Origin: Serpula lacrymans var. lacrymans S7.9
Lineage: Eukaryota; Basidiomycota; Agaricomycetes; Boletales; Serpulaceae
Assembly: GCF_000218685.1 (NCBI RefSeq)
Contig: NW_006763297.1
Span: 1,914,683 to 1,978,682, forward strand
Length of the DNA: 64,000 nucleotides
Direction of reading: 5' to 3'
Shown: one piece after another, positions 46,292 to 57,646 of the stretch
Position numbering within the stretch: position 1 is the first letter of the stretch
Layout: every line of letters starts with the position of its first letter
Translations under genes and position numbers: made by a program
The notes under the pieces: generated by a model
The model's database searches: none
What the model saw: the letters and a program-made list of their open reading frames with translations, nothing else
Told to the model about the DNA's origin: nothing

Positions 46292-47488
46292 TCAGATTGT
46301 GTCCGTGAGTCCCTTCATGATGGGCACGATCTGACCCAGCGTATCATTCAACCCCGTCAGAGCAGTGGCGGTCATTGCATTGGCAGCCACACAAGGGGTT
46401 TTAGAGCTGCGGCTATGCACAGTTATGCCTGTACTCTTGCTGCAAGTGACAACCGACATGGCATCTGCATCTGCATTGGCATCCAACTCTGTGTCACGCT
46501 CCTTTTGTTTGCTACTAGAAGACCCGCGGGAGGTAGTCGATGATAAAGTTGAGGGAGCGGGCATTGATTTGGGAGATGGTACACCCCCTAGCCAGAGGTT
46601 AACGTTGGCATCATGGGAATGCATGTTGGTATTAACGCTCCTAGGCGTTTGTGGGGTAATAGCTACAGGGGGAGGAAACATAGATGATGATGGGGTATTG
46701 CTAGACACAGGAGGGCTATTTGGTACAGGTACAGAAGGGGGGGCAGAGCAAAAAATGTTTGCTCCCTTGGCAAAACGGCCACACATAAGATCGTCCATTG
46801 CTGAGAAATGGGTCCAGCCCTTGTTGCGAAAAATCTTGACACCAGGGTTCTTCTAGAGATGGATGAGATGAGTGTCGCAATGTATGAAGTGAGTACTTAC
46901 CTTTAAATACTCAGCCCATACTGTCTCACTCTCCACTGTGATACCTGCACCGCCAATATCGTCCCAATGAAAGCCCGACTGCTCTGACAGTGCTTTGACA
47001 GTTTGGTAGGTGGTTCTCAGCTAATAATCGGTCAAGAAAATACCATAGATCAGTTAATCAATGGTACGTACCCTCCCCCATTTTCCAGTGCAGTGCTCGG
47101 CCTCCTTTGCAGGGCTAACCTGGTGGATCTTCTGCACTTCTACGGCAGCCTTCGTCCAGAACTTCTTCGGGAAATTGAGCCCATCGCCAGCCTCAGATCA
47201 ATGTAAAAAAGAAATCAGTGTAGCTTCTTCTGCCTCTGACCACATCCTCCTGTCTTTCGTGCTAGTGGAAAGATGGCCATCGCTAGTATCAGATGGCGCA
47301 AATATGATATTTGGAGCTTGGTAGTCAGGTGTGTTGCTGGAGTGGGTGGCCATATCTGTTTCTCTATTCACTCTCAACCAGTAGCGAGGTCGTTTATAGT
47401 TGCGTAAAGAAGCCTTGAGGCCTGAGCCTGAGGCTTTCCTCTTGGACATGAGTTTATTGAGTCGGTGGTGGTCTGAGTCAAAAAGCAC
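46292..47488 (-). pseudogene. Harbinger-partner Myb/SANT-like protein, one nonsense codon
   Basis: The second protein of PIF/Harbinger elements, thought to bind the ends and bring the transposase into the nucleus. It starts MSKRKASGSGLKASLRNYKRP at 47449 (or in-frame ATG 47488). The DNA-binding domain reads RRMWSEAEEATLISFLH, then a TGA (47198-47200), and continues in frame EAGDGLNFPKKFWTKAAVEV and EHCTGKWGR. After introns come LRTTYQTVKALSEQSGFHWDD and KNPGVKIFRNKGWTHF, the trihelix-like C-terminal helices. A long Ser/Pro/Thr tail follows, ending at 46292. Apart from the TGA the frame is intact with consistent splice sites, so the loss is recent. Confidence 0.8.
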
Positions 47489-47552
47489 GGCACGGCACTC
47501 CTTGTGGCATATCGGCAGCCTGTGGCGCTAAAAATGTGCAAAGTTTATTTTT

Positions 47553-47577
47553 CAATTTTTCGTTCCCATACAGCGCC
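47553..47577 (-). repeat. Right terminal inverted repeat of the Harbinger element
   Basis: Ends ...CGTTCCCATACAGCGCC just before TTA (47578-47580). Confidence 0.75.
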
Positions 47578-47580
47578 TTA

Positions 47581-48260
47581 CTCTCTGATTACAACCAGCC
47601 TTTTGTGGCTATCATTGTCTTTCACATGATATTTACATATGTTTGTTATATAAGAAGCATGTATTTACATTGTTACGGCATTCATTTGCCAAAAGAATCC
47701 TTCTCCCGCGCCTGTTCCCGCGCCCTGAGGGACCGAATATCCAACACCAACAAGAAAGATAAATTGTATGAGACCAAACCCAGCAGGAATTTTAAGTGAC
47801 CGTGCTACTTTCAAGAAAATGTTAGCTGACACTACCTACCATGATAAATAATATTTAATATGTTATCCAGATGTAGATTTCTCCTGATAATTCACTTTTT
47901 GCCATTCACTCTCTGTGATTTTTGGTTCATAATTTGCTTTCAACATGGCAACAAAGACAAGTTCACAAGTATTATATGCTACTGTTCCACTGAATACTTA
48001 TCTGTACATTGTTATTAGCATGATACAACATGCCAACTTCAAGCTTCAAGACCAACAACCATCATTTTCATAGCAAACACAACCCACTAACAATGTTATA
48101 TCTGCGAACTGAACAACATATGTGTTTTATCAATCAAGTTTTGGCCTTGTATGACCTTAGTTGCCGATGCAAAGATAGTGATAACTATTATGCAAAAGAT
48201 GGAAAATGTATTTATGATCAGACCTATATATGGTGTTACACTATTTCCCTCGATTCACCG
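47581..48260. other. AT-rich boundary between the mobile-element island and TAD3
   Basis: No recognisable gene. A plus-strand frame at 48030-48389 runs into the TAD3 start in frame, but its part before 48261 has no coding character and is taken as leader or promoter. Confidence 0.4.
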
Positions 48261-49417
48261 ATGATCGTCGCAGACGGTGACCTCCCTTTTACAAGGTTAA
48301 AGTTGTCGCTAGATGAAGAAGAAGAAGAGATAAGTGCAATACGTACAAGTGCGTTATCCACGTTTCACCATTTCATCAAACGCTTATGACAGAGTAACCC
48401 CTGTAGTGCAGTCATGGGTTGTTGATATACCCGACCCTCGGCACATCACCACAATGCTCAAGTATGTCCTTGTCTCGTACATAATTTCATCTCATTCACC
48501 CCTATCTCAAGATGCCTGAAACGTTCCGGGCTTGAGTCTCCTTCCCTGGCTCATCTCAAACGTATACGGAAGCAAGGCAATATATCCAGTCTTCTCATCA
48601 GCACCTCACCAAACCCCCCGTGTCTTCCTAGCGACCTAAGCCTCCCCTCTCCCTATCAATTACCTGTACCATGTACTGCAGCACTCACACCAACATCTCT
48701 CCAACTTAAATGTACGTTATGGCCAACCGTATATACCCCACGCCGAAAATGGGAACCAGAGACGTGGTCAAAGGGGACCGTTCGCTGGGCAGGTCGTGCT
48801 ATCACGCATGTCATGTTAGAAGCTTCCAAGGCCCGTGCAGGTGGTGAGGTCAGTCATAATTCCAAAGTATGAACGCTAGAAGCCTGTTTTATTGATCCAT
48901 GCCTTCCCAGCTGCCCATCGTCGCTCATGTGCCTTCGCCTTACAGAGAAGAGGACCAGTTCCCGATGTCGTTCACTGCACACGACACACGTACATCGACT
49001 AGGCACCCTCTGCGACACGCCATACTCAATATTATACGCAGCGTCGCCGATTACCGTGCTTCCGAGCCTTCCCTCGACTCCTCCTCCTCCCAATCTACGA
49101 CCTTTAATACCCTTATCAACTCCGAGTCAGACGATTCAGATGTCCCACGAAACGGCGCACGCTATCTTCTTACAGGACTCACGCTCTTCACTACCCATGA
49201 ACCATGCGTCATGTGTAGCATGGCACTACTGCATTCACGAGTAAAGGAGGTCTTTTACGTCGTCCCTATGCAACAGACTGGCGGGTGTGGGGGCCTTGCA
49301 TGTCTTCCTTCTCTCAAGGGCGTAAACCATCGCTTTGGTATAGCCAGATGGAATGGGACGGTTGGCGGTGCTGAATCATTGGATGTACTAGAAATAGACC
49401 CCACGATAGATGCTTAG
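48261..49417 (+). CDS. TAD3: tRNA-specific adenosine-34 deaminase subunit TAD3 (ADAT3)
   Basis: Non-catalytic partner of TAD2; the heterodimer converts A34 to inosine in tRNA anticodons. Start 48261 (MIVADGDLPFTRLKLSLDEEEEEISA). After a short intron: VTPVVQSWVVDIPDPRHITTML. After a second: KCLKRSGL, then a Pro-rich stretch, KWEPETWSKGTVRW and AGRAITHVMLEASKARAGGE, with an exon end at 48848. The final exon (48911-49417) has the deaminase core: RHPLRHAILNII, a His-x-Ala site without the catalytic Glu as expected for TAD3, and TTHEPCVMCSMALLHSR, the zinc PCxxC. VPMQQTGGCGG and LNHRF-like VNHRFGIARW follow. The first intron's donor (about 48354) is uncertain. Confidence 0.88.
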
Positions 49418-49721
49418 ATTGTTCAACAAGTCATTCACGATTTCCCCAGAAAAGAAGCGGAAGACCGACAGTGTGACAAGATCTATATTGATTGTTTTTT
49501 CTTCCACTTTTGTCATACCAACAAAGTGCAAAAAGAAGTGATATGCGGCGAATACCAAGATAGATACATAGTACGAAGATGAATCAGCACAGCAAACTAA
49601 AATAGCGATAACAATCCCCCGCTGTCAACGTGGTTTAGGAACATTCCGAGCGTCTGACGGGACGACGGAACAGCGTCTCCTACCCCCCTGGGAAGCATCC
49701 TTTCTCATGCCCCCCCACAGC

Positions 49722-52060
49722 TCACAGCATTCCCAGAGCCTTCGTTCGGAGTACCGGCGGCTGCCACATCTTGTCCTGGATCAGGCCAAAGAGCTCAGCA
49801 TCAGGCAAGGTGCGGAGATACGCATTGTCGTCCAGATGCTGTTCAGAAATACAAAAAGACAAAAAGAAAAACGGCGATCATCGTCAGTAAGATCGTTCTC
49901 CCAACAAGCACAGCACAGCACAGTGCTAGAACCACACGTACCTCTTTCTGCGCTTGCCTGATCACAGCTAGTGCGATTTGTGCGCTGATGTCTCTGATAC
50001 GTCCGAGTCGAGGGTAGACGAGCTGGGCGGCTTGCTCCTCCGCGTTCAGAGACGACGCGAGGGCGTTGGCCGCTTGCTCGACCATACCATCGGAGACGTG
50101 ATGGGCTTTGGAGAGGATGGTACCGAGTCCGATTCCGGGGAAGATGTACATGTTGTTTCCCTGTCCAGGCTCAAAGTCTTTTCCACCATGAGAGACCGGT
50201 TTGTATGGGCTACCGGAAGCGAATATCACTTCTCCGTTCGACCTGTGCAGAACAAGATAGGGGGATCAGCCTGGAAGCTCGGAGCGGAGAACGGAAGGCA
50301 GTATACCATTGTATAGCATCAGAATAGTCAAGCTCGCTCAACGCCACAGGATTGGATAGAGGGAAGATGATCGGTCGCTTGTTCAAGCCACTCATAGCCT
50401 TCACGACCTCTTCCGAGAATGCATTCTGAAACACTTGGTCAGTATGGATGTAACGATGACCTTGGCTATGTATTGGACTTAACTCGCATGGTGCTCAATC
50501 CCAGAAGAGCGGTCGGCTTGACGTACTTGATGATATCGACCAAGTTCGTCAGGGCAGGGCCGTTGTAGTCGGTACGAGCAAAGACTGGGATATGTCTGTC
50601 AATAGAATGATGTGAAATAAAGTAGATGAAACATACACTTCTTGTGTTCCTGTAGCCCCTTCCGGTCCGCAGTGATCAATCCTTTTGAGTCGACCGTCTA
50701 AGGAGAACTCGACTCAGCACAGAGGTTCAAGAAGTCCGGGATTATTTAGGCTCACGTAGATTCTCTTTCTAGCTTCCTCTTCGCTCAAACCGGACATGGT
50801 AAAGAACGACAACAATTGCTTCGCGACGCCAATCCCCGCAGAACCAGCTCCGAAGAACAAAATTTTATGATCCGACAACGGAAGGTTCGAGGCTGCAGAC
50901 GACAAGCGGGCGGCGTTGATAAAACCGCCCAGGATGACAGAACCAGTGCCTTGGATCTAGTTTCATGTTGAACCCCAAAAGATCATAAAAGTAACAACCA
51001 AGGTGACATACATCATCATTAAACACCGTGTATTGACTGCGGTATTTGTCAAGGTATTTAAAAGCGTTGTCCGTTGAGAAGTCCTCGAATTGTATGACTA
51101 AATGTGGAAATACATCCTTCATAGCTTGCATGAATTCTTCCATGAAGGCGTCCATCTGTGATGCAAAGGTGAGTTACTGGTGCAGTTTGACATGGAACAG
51201 CACGCACTTCAGCAGGTCCAGGCCTTTGGCGCCGTACACCGATGTAGAGAGGATCATCGAGATACTTTTGAGTGTTTGTTCCAAGATCAAGACAAATAGG
51301 AACCTAATCACAGCCAGAAATGATTACTAAACCATCCAGGTCGAAACGACCCGAAGATTGGCACGTACGGTAGACGTAGGCTTGATCCCAGCGCCTGCGA
51401 TGTACAGGTCCCTGATGGCGGCAACGACCGTTGAGAACAAGACACAAATATACGAAAAGGATAAAATATTTACAGTTTACCCACACTAATGGGCAAACCA
51501 TTTGCTCCGAGGTCACCCAAACCGAGGATACGAGAGCCTAGAAAGCAACAACACGATAAGGGGACACGGTGTGAGGTGATATTGACAAAGCAGGATTACC
51601 GTCAGTGACAACGGCAATCCGACTGTCATGGATGTTTGGCCAGGATGACAAAACTTCACGGATGTGGCCCTTGTCCTCGATGGACACGAATAAGCCTTCG
51701 GGACGACGCCAGATGTGGGAGTAGTTCACGCAAGCGTCGCCCACCTAGTATTATAGCAAGATATGGTCATGGTAACAAGAGGCACGTGCACAAAATGCGT
51801 ACAGTGGGTGTATATAATATTGGTACCAATTCCTAGAGAGAAAAAGTAACGTTAGGATGGGATGACGAGAGGTATGCTACCCGAGTACTCACCTGCATAT
51901 TGTCTAGTAAGATATCATAGAATAAATTAGAATCCCGACCCTTGAGACCATTGAGATAGATATATTTTTCGAGGGCGACTTGTTTAGAGCGAAGCTGGAC
52001 AAGACACCTCTGGCGATGGTCTGTGTTCTTGAAATGCGGAGGAAATCTTGCTACAGACAT
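49722..52060 (-). CDS. Malic enzyme (NAD(P)-dependent, oxaloacetate-decarboxylating)
   Basis: Oxidative decarboxylation of malate to pyruvate, linking C4 acids to NAD(P)H. Exon order: [61 protein letters not shown] (substrate site), IAVVTDGSRILGLGDLGANGLPI, LDLGTNTQKYLDDPLYIG, VIQFEDFSTDNAFKYLDKY (metal ligands E-D), FNDDIQGTGSVILGG, and the dinucleotide fold ILFFGAGSAGIGVAKQL. Then IIFPLSNPV, FASGSPYKPV, GQGNNMYIFPGIGLG and an end KALGML at 49722. About eight introns. Start 52060 (MSVARFPPHF) was chosen because a TATA box lies 60 bp upstream of it. An in-frame ATG at 52162 would add a presequence-like stretch. The family's usual N-terminal LLNKGTAFT segment is missing. Confidence 0.9.
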
Positions 52061-52113
52061 GGTGTGGATAGCGAGAGAACGGGGAATAAAAGATGGGGAA
52101 AGTGGGCGCAAAG

Positions 52114-52120
52114 CTTTATA
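52114..52120 (-). promoter_or_regulatory. Probable TATA box of the malic enzyme gene
   Basis: TATAAAG on the minus strand, 54-60 nt upstream of ATG 52060 and followed by the pyrimidine-rich CCCACTTTCCCC, a common fungal initiation context. It lies downstream of the alternative ATG at 52162, arguing against that start. Confidence 0.5.
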
Positions 52121-52731
52121 GGAGGAATGGAGACAAGAACGGGAAAGATGACGGAAAGCCATTAGAGAGAAAGAGACACGTGAAAGTACAGGATATCGAA
52201 AAAAAGACGGAAGGAGCGTCAAGACCTGAACTTATGCAGGTTTTTTTATTTGTTGGGGGCGGCCGTAATACGCATCTGCATAATAATAATGGGTCGATGG
52301 GATTATTCTGTCCCGAGGTGAATGAAGTTTCATTTCATTCTTAGTCTTGCCCTTCTCGGACACTTTCCAGTCCCATTTTTGGATGCGGCCTTCCGAGCAC
52401 AAGATTTCTACAAACATGCAACGGGCGAACACGGATAAAAGCTTTTCTGACAAAACAGGCGTATCAAAAAAACATATATCTCTGGAACAGGTACACGTCC
52501 AGGCGGTAACCACTATGCTAAACCCGTTGCTACTACACTGCGCTGGGGGGCTGGAGACGGGCAGGGACGGATGAGTCCAGGCGCTCGACACGGGACAGCC
52601 AATCTTCATTCGTGATTGGATTTTCTTATGAGCTTTGGGGGTCGCAACGGTTTTTCACAGTGGAATGGGAAATCTCACCGAGTGTGTGACTCATGACTCG
52701 ACCCTTTTTCCCCCACATTCCCGCTCCAGAA
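52121..52731. other. Intergenic region
   Basis: Malic enzyme promoter region and 3' flank of mL58. Short frames present lack coding features. No RNA gene recognised. Confidence 0.45.
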
Positions 52732-53280
52732 TTACCAAAACTCGCGTCGTTTCTGGCGTATGGCAGTATATGTAGACTTCTTCTCTCCCCACCCTTCCCT
52801 GATCTCCTCGTGCTCCGTTTCCATCTTTTTCGAGAACTGCTTCCTTTGCGGTCTCGGCAACGCAGCCACCTTGGACACAAAATTGGGCGTGCATTTGAAC
52901 ATTTTCGCAAGTTTCGTGCGACTGTAGGTCTCAGGATCAGAAAGCCGTAGCTCCCTTATCTTCTGAACGTTCTCGTCTGACATCCGGACTGGATCTGGTT
53001 TGTAGGCAGAAGGCCGCAAGAGAGGTGGCATTGGGACACGTTTTGTTCTAGAGGCACGTTTCAAAAGCGGCGAAGCAGGTTCCAAGGTGGTAGAAAACGG
53101 TGTAGGTGCTGAAGGAGGAGGACGGTGGTAGAATGTCAGATTGTCTTCTGGCAAGACTTTCACCGTGGCATTCGTGGCATTGGCGAGAGGATCTGGGAAG
53201 CGTGCAGGAGGCTTTTCTGCTATCCGTGTAGCATACGATCGAATGGCAGTAAGATTTAGTGGCAACCGTGGTTTAAGCAT
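52732..53280 (-). CDS. MRPL20: Mitochondrial large-subunit ribosomal protein mL58
   Basis: Fungal-specific subunit of the mitochondrial 54S ribosome. Single exon. The start at 53280 (MLKPRLPLNLTAIRSYATRIAE) gives a clear matrix presequence with RSYA cleavage-like site; an in-frame upstream extension to 53385 is acidic and unlikely. The body shows LPEDNLTFYHRPPPSAP, KRASRTKRVPMPPLL, DENVQKIRELRLSDPETYSR and KLAKMFKCTPNFVSKVAALP, the hallmark segment of the family. A basic tail ends IRQKRREFW. Length 182 aa is normal. Confidence 0.9.
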   Translation of the reverse strand: MLKPRLPLNLTAIRSYATRIAEKPPARFPDPLANATNATVKVLPEDNLTFYHRPPPSAPTPFSTTLEPASPLLKRASRTKRVPMPPLLRPSAYKPDPVRMSDENVQKIRELRLSDPETYSRTKLAKMFKCTPNFVSKVAALPRPQRKQFSKKMETEHEEIREGWGEKKSTYTAIRQKRREFW

Positions 53281-54051
53281 GGCTATACCCCAGTGCAAGC
53301 TCATGAACTGGACTGTTGAAAAATAACCAGTAAAACGGCCGCAGAAGACACTCGCCGCTTCAGTGCCGCTGAGCTCGGACATCACGTGACCTCATTCCAA
53401 GTTACTTACACCTGGAAAGACATATGACCCATCCACAACAGCGTAGGGAGCACTTGTTCGAACGCCTGAGTACGTGGTTCGTGATACAGAAAGGTTGTTA
53501 TCAATGGTGCATTCACCAGACAATTCAAATAACTTGATATCCATATGAAGACACCGCCAGCCATTCCAACGTCTATGACAGCCCTCGATGCTGTAATACC
53601 AATACCTCACCCGCCTGTGCCCGAGTTAACAACATAAGGATCTCCTATCTGTGTTCCTACTTCCCCCTAAACATACCATTTAGGAGGAAGAGAACGACGG
53701 TCGTTCACTGTGTTCCGATTATCCCGTTCACTTTACAAATGATTATTTCCAGAATGGTGTTTTCGAAGGTCCTATAGAATGACAGGAAATATAGGGGGTC
53801 ACACGATAATGAGCTGGAATCTATCTGAAATATCATGATCATGAAACATTTTACAATACAGGGAATGCGAGTGGCTGGGGTATTTATTCTACATTGATAC
53901 ACTGAAAAAGGGATATACAACATTGATGAGATTCTTGGATATCGCGACTAGCTTCCGTTTTTGCTTTTTCGTATCCGCCTTTATTCCACAAGGCAGCTAA
54001 TTTCAGGCCTACAACTTGACAACGGCCACAGCGTTCGTCGTGCCGTTCATA
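53281..54051. other. Intergenic region
   Basis: Upstream of mL58 and 3' flank of the BTB gene. Frames at 53392-53610 and 53705-53923 (minus) lack coding features. Nothing else seen. Confidence 0.45.
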
Positions 54052-55407
54052 TCATAGTATCGTCCGCTGAGAAAGACAGGTCAGGTCATAAAGGGAAAAG
54101 CGGGACAGTAAAAATACTCGTACTTGGACGAGCGCCCACTGAACAACCACACTCTGAATCCTCTCTTCCAAAGCGACCCGACACAGACCACACACATTCC
54201 CCTTCAACGAATCAAACGCAACCTTGATAACACCCGTCGACGTATCTACTCGGTACCCAATAAATCCAAAACCAATAAATTCACACCCGAAACGATAAAA
54301 TAAAAATAAAAATAAAAATATGCATACCAGGTCTGGCATCCCATACGAGGTATGCGGCAGCGAGTGTCCAAGCTCGGGAGATGGGCTTTTGATCTTCCAA
54401 GTCGCACGTGGACGTTGGCGGATGGGGACGGGGAGGCGGGAGAAGGAGGTGTTTGAGGGAAGAAACGCGGTGGATGTGCAGGAAAAAGAGGCGTTTTAGG
54501 TACCGTGCGCCAATACGCCGTGCCACATCATCTGTCAGCGAGTCCAGAGGCGTCGAGAGGAGATGCGCAGACGTGGACGCGGCGAGATCGTGTTGATCGT
54601 AAGAGGCGGCGAGTGTGTACAGCTCGAGCGGGTAGAGAGGCGCGTGAGAGAGTAAGAGGGAGTAGAGAGGAGTCGAAGGCGACATGTAGCGCTCGAGGGA
54701 CATGCCATATTTTCTGAGAGAGGGGACTGCAGCCTCTAGGGTATGAAATGACGGTGCGTGGTGGGCGCACGATATGTTGTAGATGGCGTGAAGGACGACG
54801 TTCAGTACAGCTGAGGGTTCTGGGACGTGTATGATATTTTGCAACATATCTGAAGATGGGCTCTTCGGGGGTGCGGATAGCAAAAAGTCGAAGGCATTGT
54901 CCGATGCGCTCAAGATGACGTGAGTGTGCAGGTAGAAAAGGACAGCGTCTGACGAGGACACTATAAGGTCTGATTCAAGCGGGTCGATCGATGAACCAAG
55001 GAAGAACGTCGTTGAGACAGAGGCTACGGCGTCACTGTCAGCTGCCAAGTCAGTTGGACTTGGTGTCTTCAATGTTCAACAAAAATAGTTAGCCAAGATG
55101 ATCGATTATAAGAGTCTCAGAGAGCGCGAATGACATACCGGAGTCGGATATAACAGCGCTGAGTTTGATAACTCGTCGTCTGCAAGTCCGCCAGAGAACG
55201 GTGCACAGCCTAAGGTCATTTCGTCGGATTTCAGTGGAAGGAAGAAGTCTGGACGAAAAGCTGCAAAGATAAGTACTGTGAAGGAAAAGGGAGTAAAAGT
55301 CACGACAGCTGAGTGAGGATTGTGCAGATAGGCTCGTTATATTTACCAGAAGCAGGGACCCAACAGTTATTATGACCTCGTATTAAGTTCAGAGGATACA
55401 ACGTCAT
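54052..55407 (-). CDS. BTB/POZ-domain protein of the Agaricomycete type
   Basis: Likely an adaptor in protein-protein interaction; this family is much expanded in mushrooms. The main exon (about 54340-55066) begins TPSPTDLAADSD and holds the BTB fold: DPLESDLIVSSSDAVLFYLHTHVILSAS, NAFDFLLSAPP, HVPEPSAVLNVVLHAIYN. The family's helical C-terminal region follows: LYPLELYTLAASYDQHDLAASTSAHLL and RIGARYLKRLFFLH. A last coding segment has CGLCRVALEERIQSVVVQWALVQ, then RTIL and stop (54052). Two small upstream exons are inferred: one with KSDEMTLGCAPFSGGLADDELS, and a first exon from ATG 55407 (MTLYPLNLIRGHNN). These 5' exons are tentative. Confidence 0.75.
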
Positions 55408-56398
55408 GGTTCCCAAGTTTTTCCGCCCTTCTTCTCAATTCCAGAGAAACCCCCGAGGTATCGCACGAGTTGTGATTTTCTCCAAAGGTTCATTTGCGCT
55501 GCTTCCCAAGTTAAAGAACGAGGCTCGAGGTCACGGTCATACCTATCGGTGCAGACTTGCCACAAGCGAAGAACAGAACCTCGGTGATTTCCGCGCCATT
55601 TACTAGGGACTGACCCCCTGCATTTTTGAACATGGCGGGCGGGGTTTGCATTTTTAGCGCTGGCAGCCAACTTGAGCTCACAGACAGCATCATCACTGAC
55701 GCTATATTTCAGAACTCGTCACGGCCATAAAGATATACCCAATCGCGTGTCTGGTCAGTGGTTACAGTAGTCTTGGGCTGGGCCCTGTGGTGGTAAGTGA
55801 TCGACGGTTCGCTGATTCTAATGGCACCACCAGTGGATACGACACCACACACACCCTGGAGTATAAAGATGATATGCAAAGATGATAAAGCGTACGAGCA
55901 CCATTTTATCTCGCCACGTACGGTAATCCGCCCTTTTCCTCGCTCCCACACGCGTTTCATACCAAAGGGAACCCAGCAACTTGGCGTTTTGCGTCCCGAT
56001 GTTTATTGGATAACCGCGGCTGCCTTTGTCATATGTAATAAAAGATGTCAAATGAGAACATCGCGTCAGATCAATCACCATACGCCCACTGCCTGGCTCA
56101 ACAGGCTCCGATGGATTCAATGGAGCACTGTGTTGTTCTGATGGCAATGGTGTTCAGGGCTCGTGCTGTTCGCCAGGAATAGTCTCAAGTCAATCTTTTT
56201 CTTCTTCGATTGCAGGTCGGTGACTGGCACTGTTTCAGTTTATATTAATGGAGCGTTTCAGATTTCTATACTGATTTTGAATGCCTTTCGTTCTATTTTC
56301 TATGATATCACAGTTGCAGTGATGGGAAATTCTCGAGTCATCATACCACCCATGTTTTGCGCCGCGTCCTTCATCACATCCCCTCCATCCTTTCGAAC
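55408..56398. other. Gene-poor stretch, possible small unrecognised minus-strand gene
   Basis: Minus-strand frames between 55511 and 56147 have protein-like composition and could splice together: MPSEQHSAPLNPSEPVEP (start 56147), STGGAIRISEPSITYHH and, after a gtatat...atag intron near 55700, LKMQTPPAMFKNAGGQSL. No family recognised and stops were not resolved, so no CDS is claimed. Confidence 0.25.
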
Positions 56399-57244
56399 TC
56401 AGATCCCCGCGTCCCTCTTCATCTCGTCAGTCGGAAAGCTTGCCAAATGATCCTTCAGTTTATCAAGCGGCGCCGTCATAAACCCCACCAAAGTCTCAAA
56501 CGGCGGCTTGCTAGGAGCCATCGGATGAGCACTAACATCACCGCAACGCAGAAAACACCCATCAGCCAATATATCCCGATCAAAGGATAGAGAACACCCA
56601 CCGAGTAGGAACAAACTTCTTCGTCCTCGCGAACTGATTCGCAGCATGCTGGCTATCCCCCTGAGTCAACTTCTCCTCCAATAACGGCAAATCCGTCTTT
56701 TCCTCGCTCTCAATATGTTCTCGAAGGTTGGTCATCACCGTTCGGAGAGTCTGGTCGTACTCGGCCGTTCCTGGCTTTAACGATTCCAAGTGGGACAAAT
56801 ATTCTTTCACCGTCTGCACAAATCAACCGAAGAAAATAAAATAAAAGGAAGGGATGGCATCGTTCATTAGCCGTGCCTCCACAAACACGTTGTGATTCCG
56901 ACGAACCTGATGATCAGCACGATCGTGGTCGGCAAGCTGCACGCCTCGTTGGCCAAGGTGTTTTTCCAATAGGGGGTACACGACGATCTCCTCGCCAACG
57001 GAGTGCCTCGCCACCTCCCATGTGAGCTGTCGAGCCCAACGAGCCTGAGCCTCGGTGTCTCCATCTGCTTTTTGGTACTGGTCATAGTAAAGGAAGATCT
57101 GCGACAGACGACGACGATCGGTTAATGCTGAGTTTTCACTAGAGAGATTCGACTGGAGGAGGGGGTATGGGAGGATCTAGATTTACTTACCTCTCGATGA
57201 TCCTTGACTATAGCATCTTTCAGAGCAGTCTGCGTCGACATCAT
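56399..57244 (-). CDS. Hemerythrin-like HHE-domain protein
   Basis: Four-helix protein that probably binds a di-iron centre, associated in fungi with oxygen, nitric oxide or metal handling. Start 57244 (MMSTQTALKDAIVKDHRE). Exon 2 has IFLYYDQYQKADGDTEA, WARQLTWEVARHSVGEEIVVYPLLEKHL and DHDRADHQ. The third reads TVKEYLSHLESLKPGTAEYDQTL and VMTNLREHIESEEKTDLPLLEE. His and Glu residues (DH, H-x3-E, DHxxxDH, EHIxxEE) stand where the HHE motif needs them. A final exon, PPFETLVGFMTAPLDKLKDHL, ends KRDAGI at 56399. Three short introns. The in vivo ligand is unknown. Confidence 0.85.
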
Positions 57245-57646
57245 GAATTATAATGACGTTTGCTGATACTGCGACGGGAGAAATAGGGAAAATGTTTCAA
57301 GAAATGGGCGTCGAGGGAACACAACGTTAGATCATGTCTCGTCGAGATATCGCATATTTAACCGAGGTGAATAGGGGCGGTAGGGATTGAGATCGAGGCC
57401 AAGCACTGACCTCATTGGAAGCGGGACACGATCGGTGTATCAACAATCCCTCGGAATAGGGGCTGGCAAGCGATGCCTTACGCAACAATCAACTTTTACA
57501 AGTCGTACGATGGTACACACACACACACCATAGCTAATAACGAATCATAATCATAATGAATTCCAACCTGTCGGAAATATAATACACATGGGTAGAGACA
57601 CGTCAAAGAAGGCACACACTGTTTGATACTCGTCCATCGAATGAAA
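57245..57646. other. Intergenic region
   Basis: Promoter of the hemerythrin gene and 3' flank of the GST gene. A short (CA)n run at 57511-57528. No gene seen. Confidence 0.45.

Larger units (their letters stand above)
44315..47577 (+). mobile_element. PIF/Harbinger-type DNA transposon
   Basis: A 3,263-bp element bounded by TTA on both sides (44312-44314 and 47578-47580), the 3-bp target duplication of this superfamily. Its ends are inverted: left GGCCCCGTACGGGTACGAAAA and, read from the right end, GGCGCTGTATGGGAACGAAAA agree at about 17 of 21 positions. Inside are the two expected genes in convergent order: a DDE transposase (+) and a Myb/SANT-like protein (-). Both carry inactivating changes, so it is not autonomous now. 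Confidence 0.88.
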
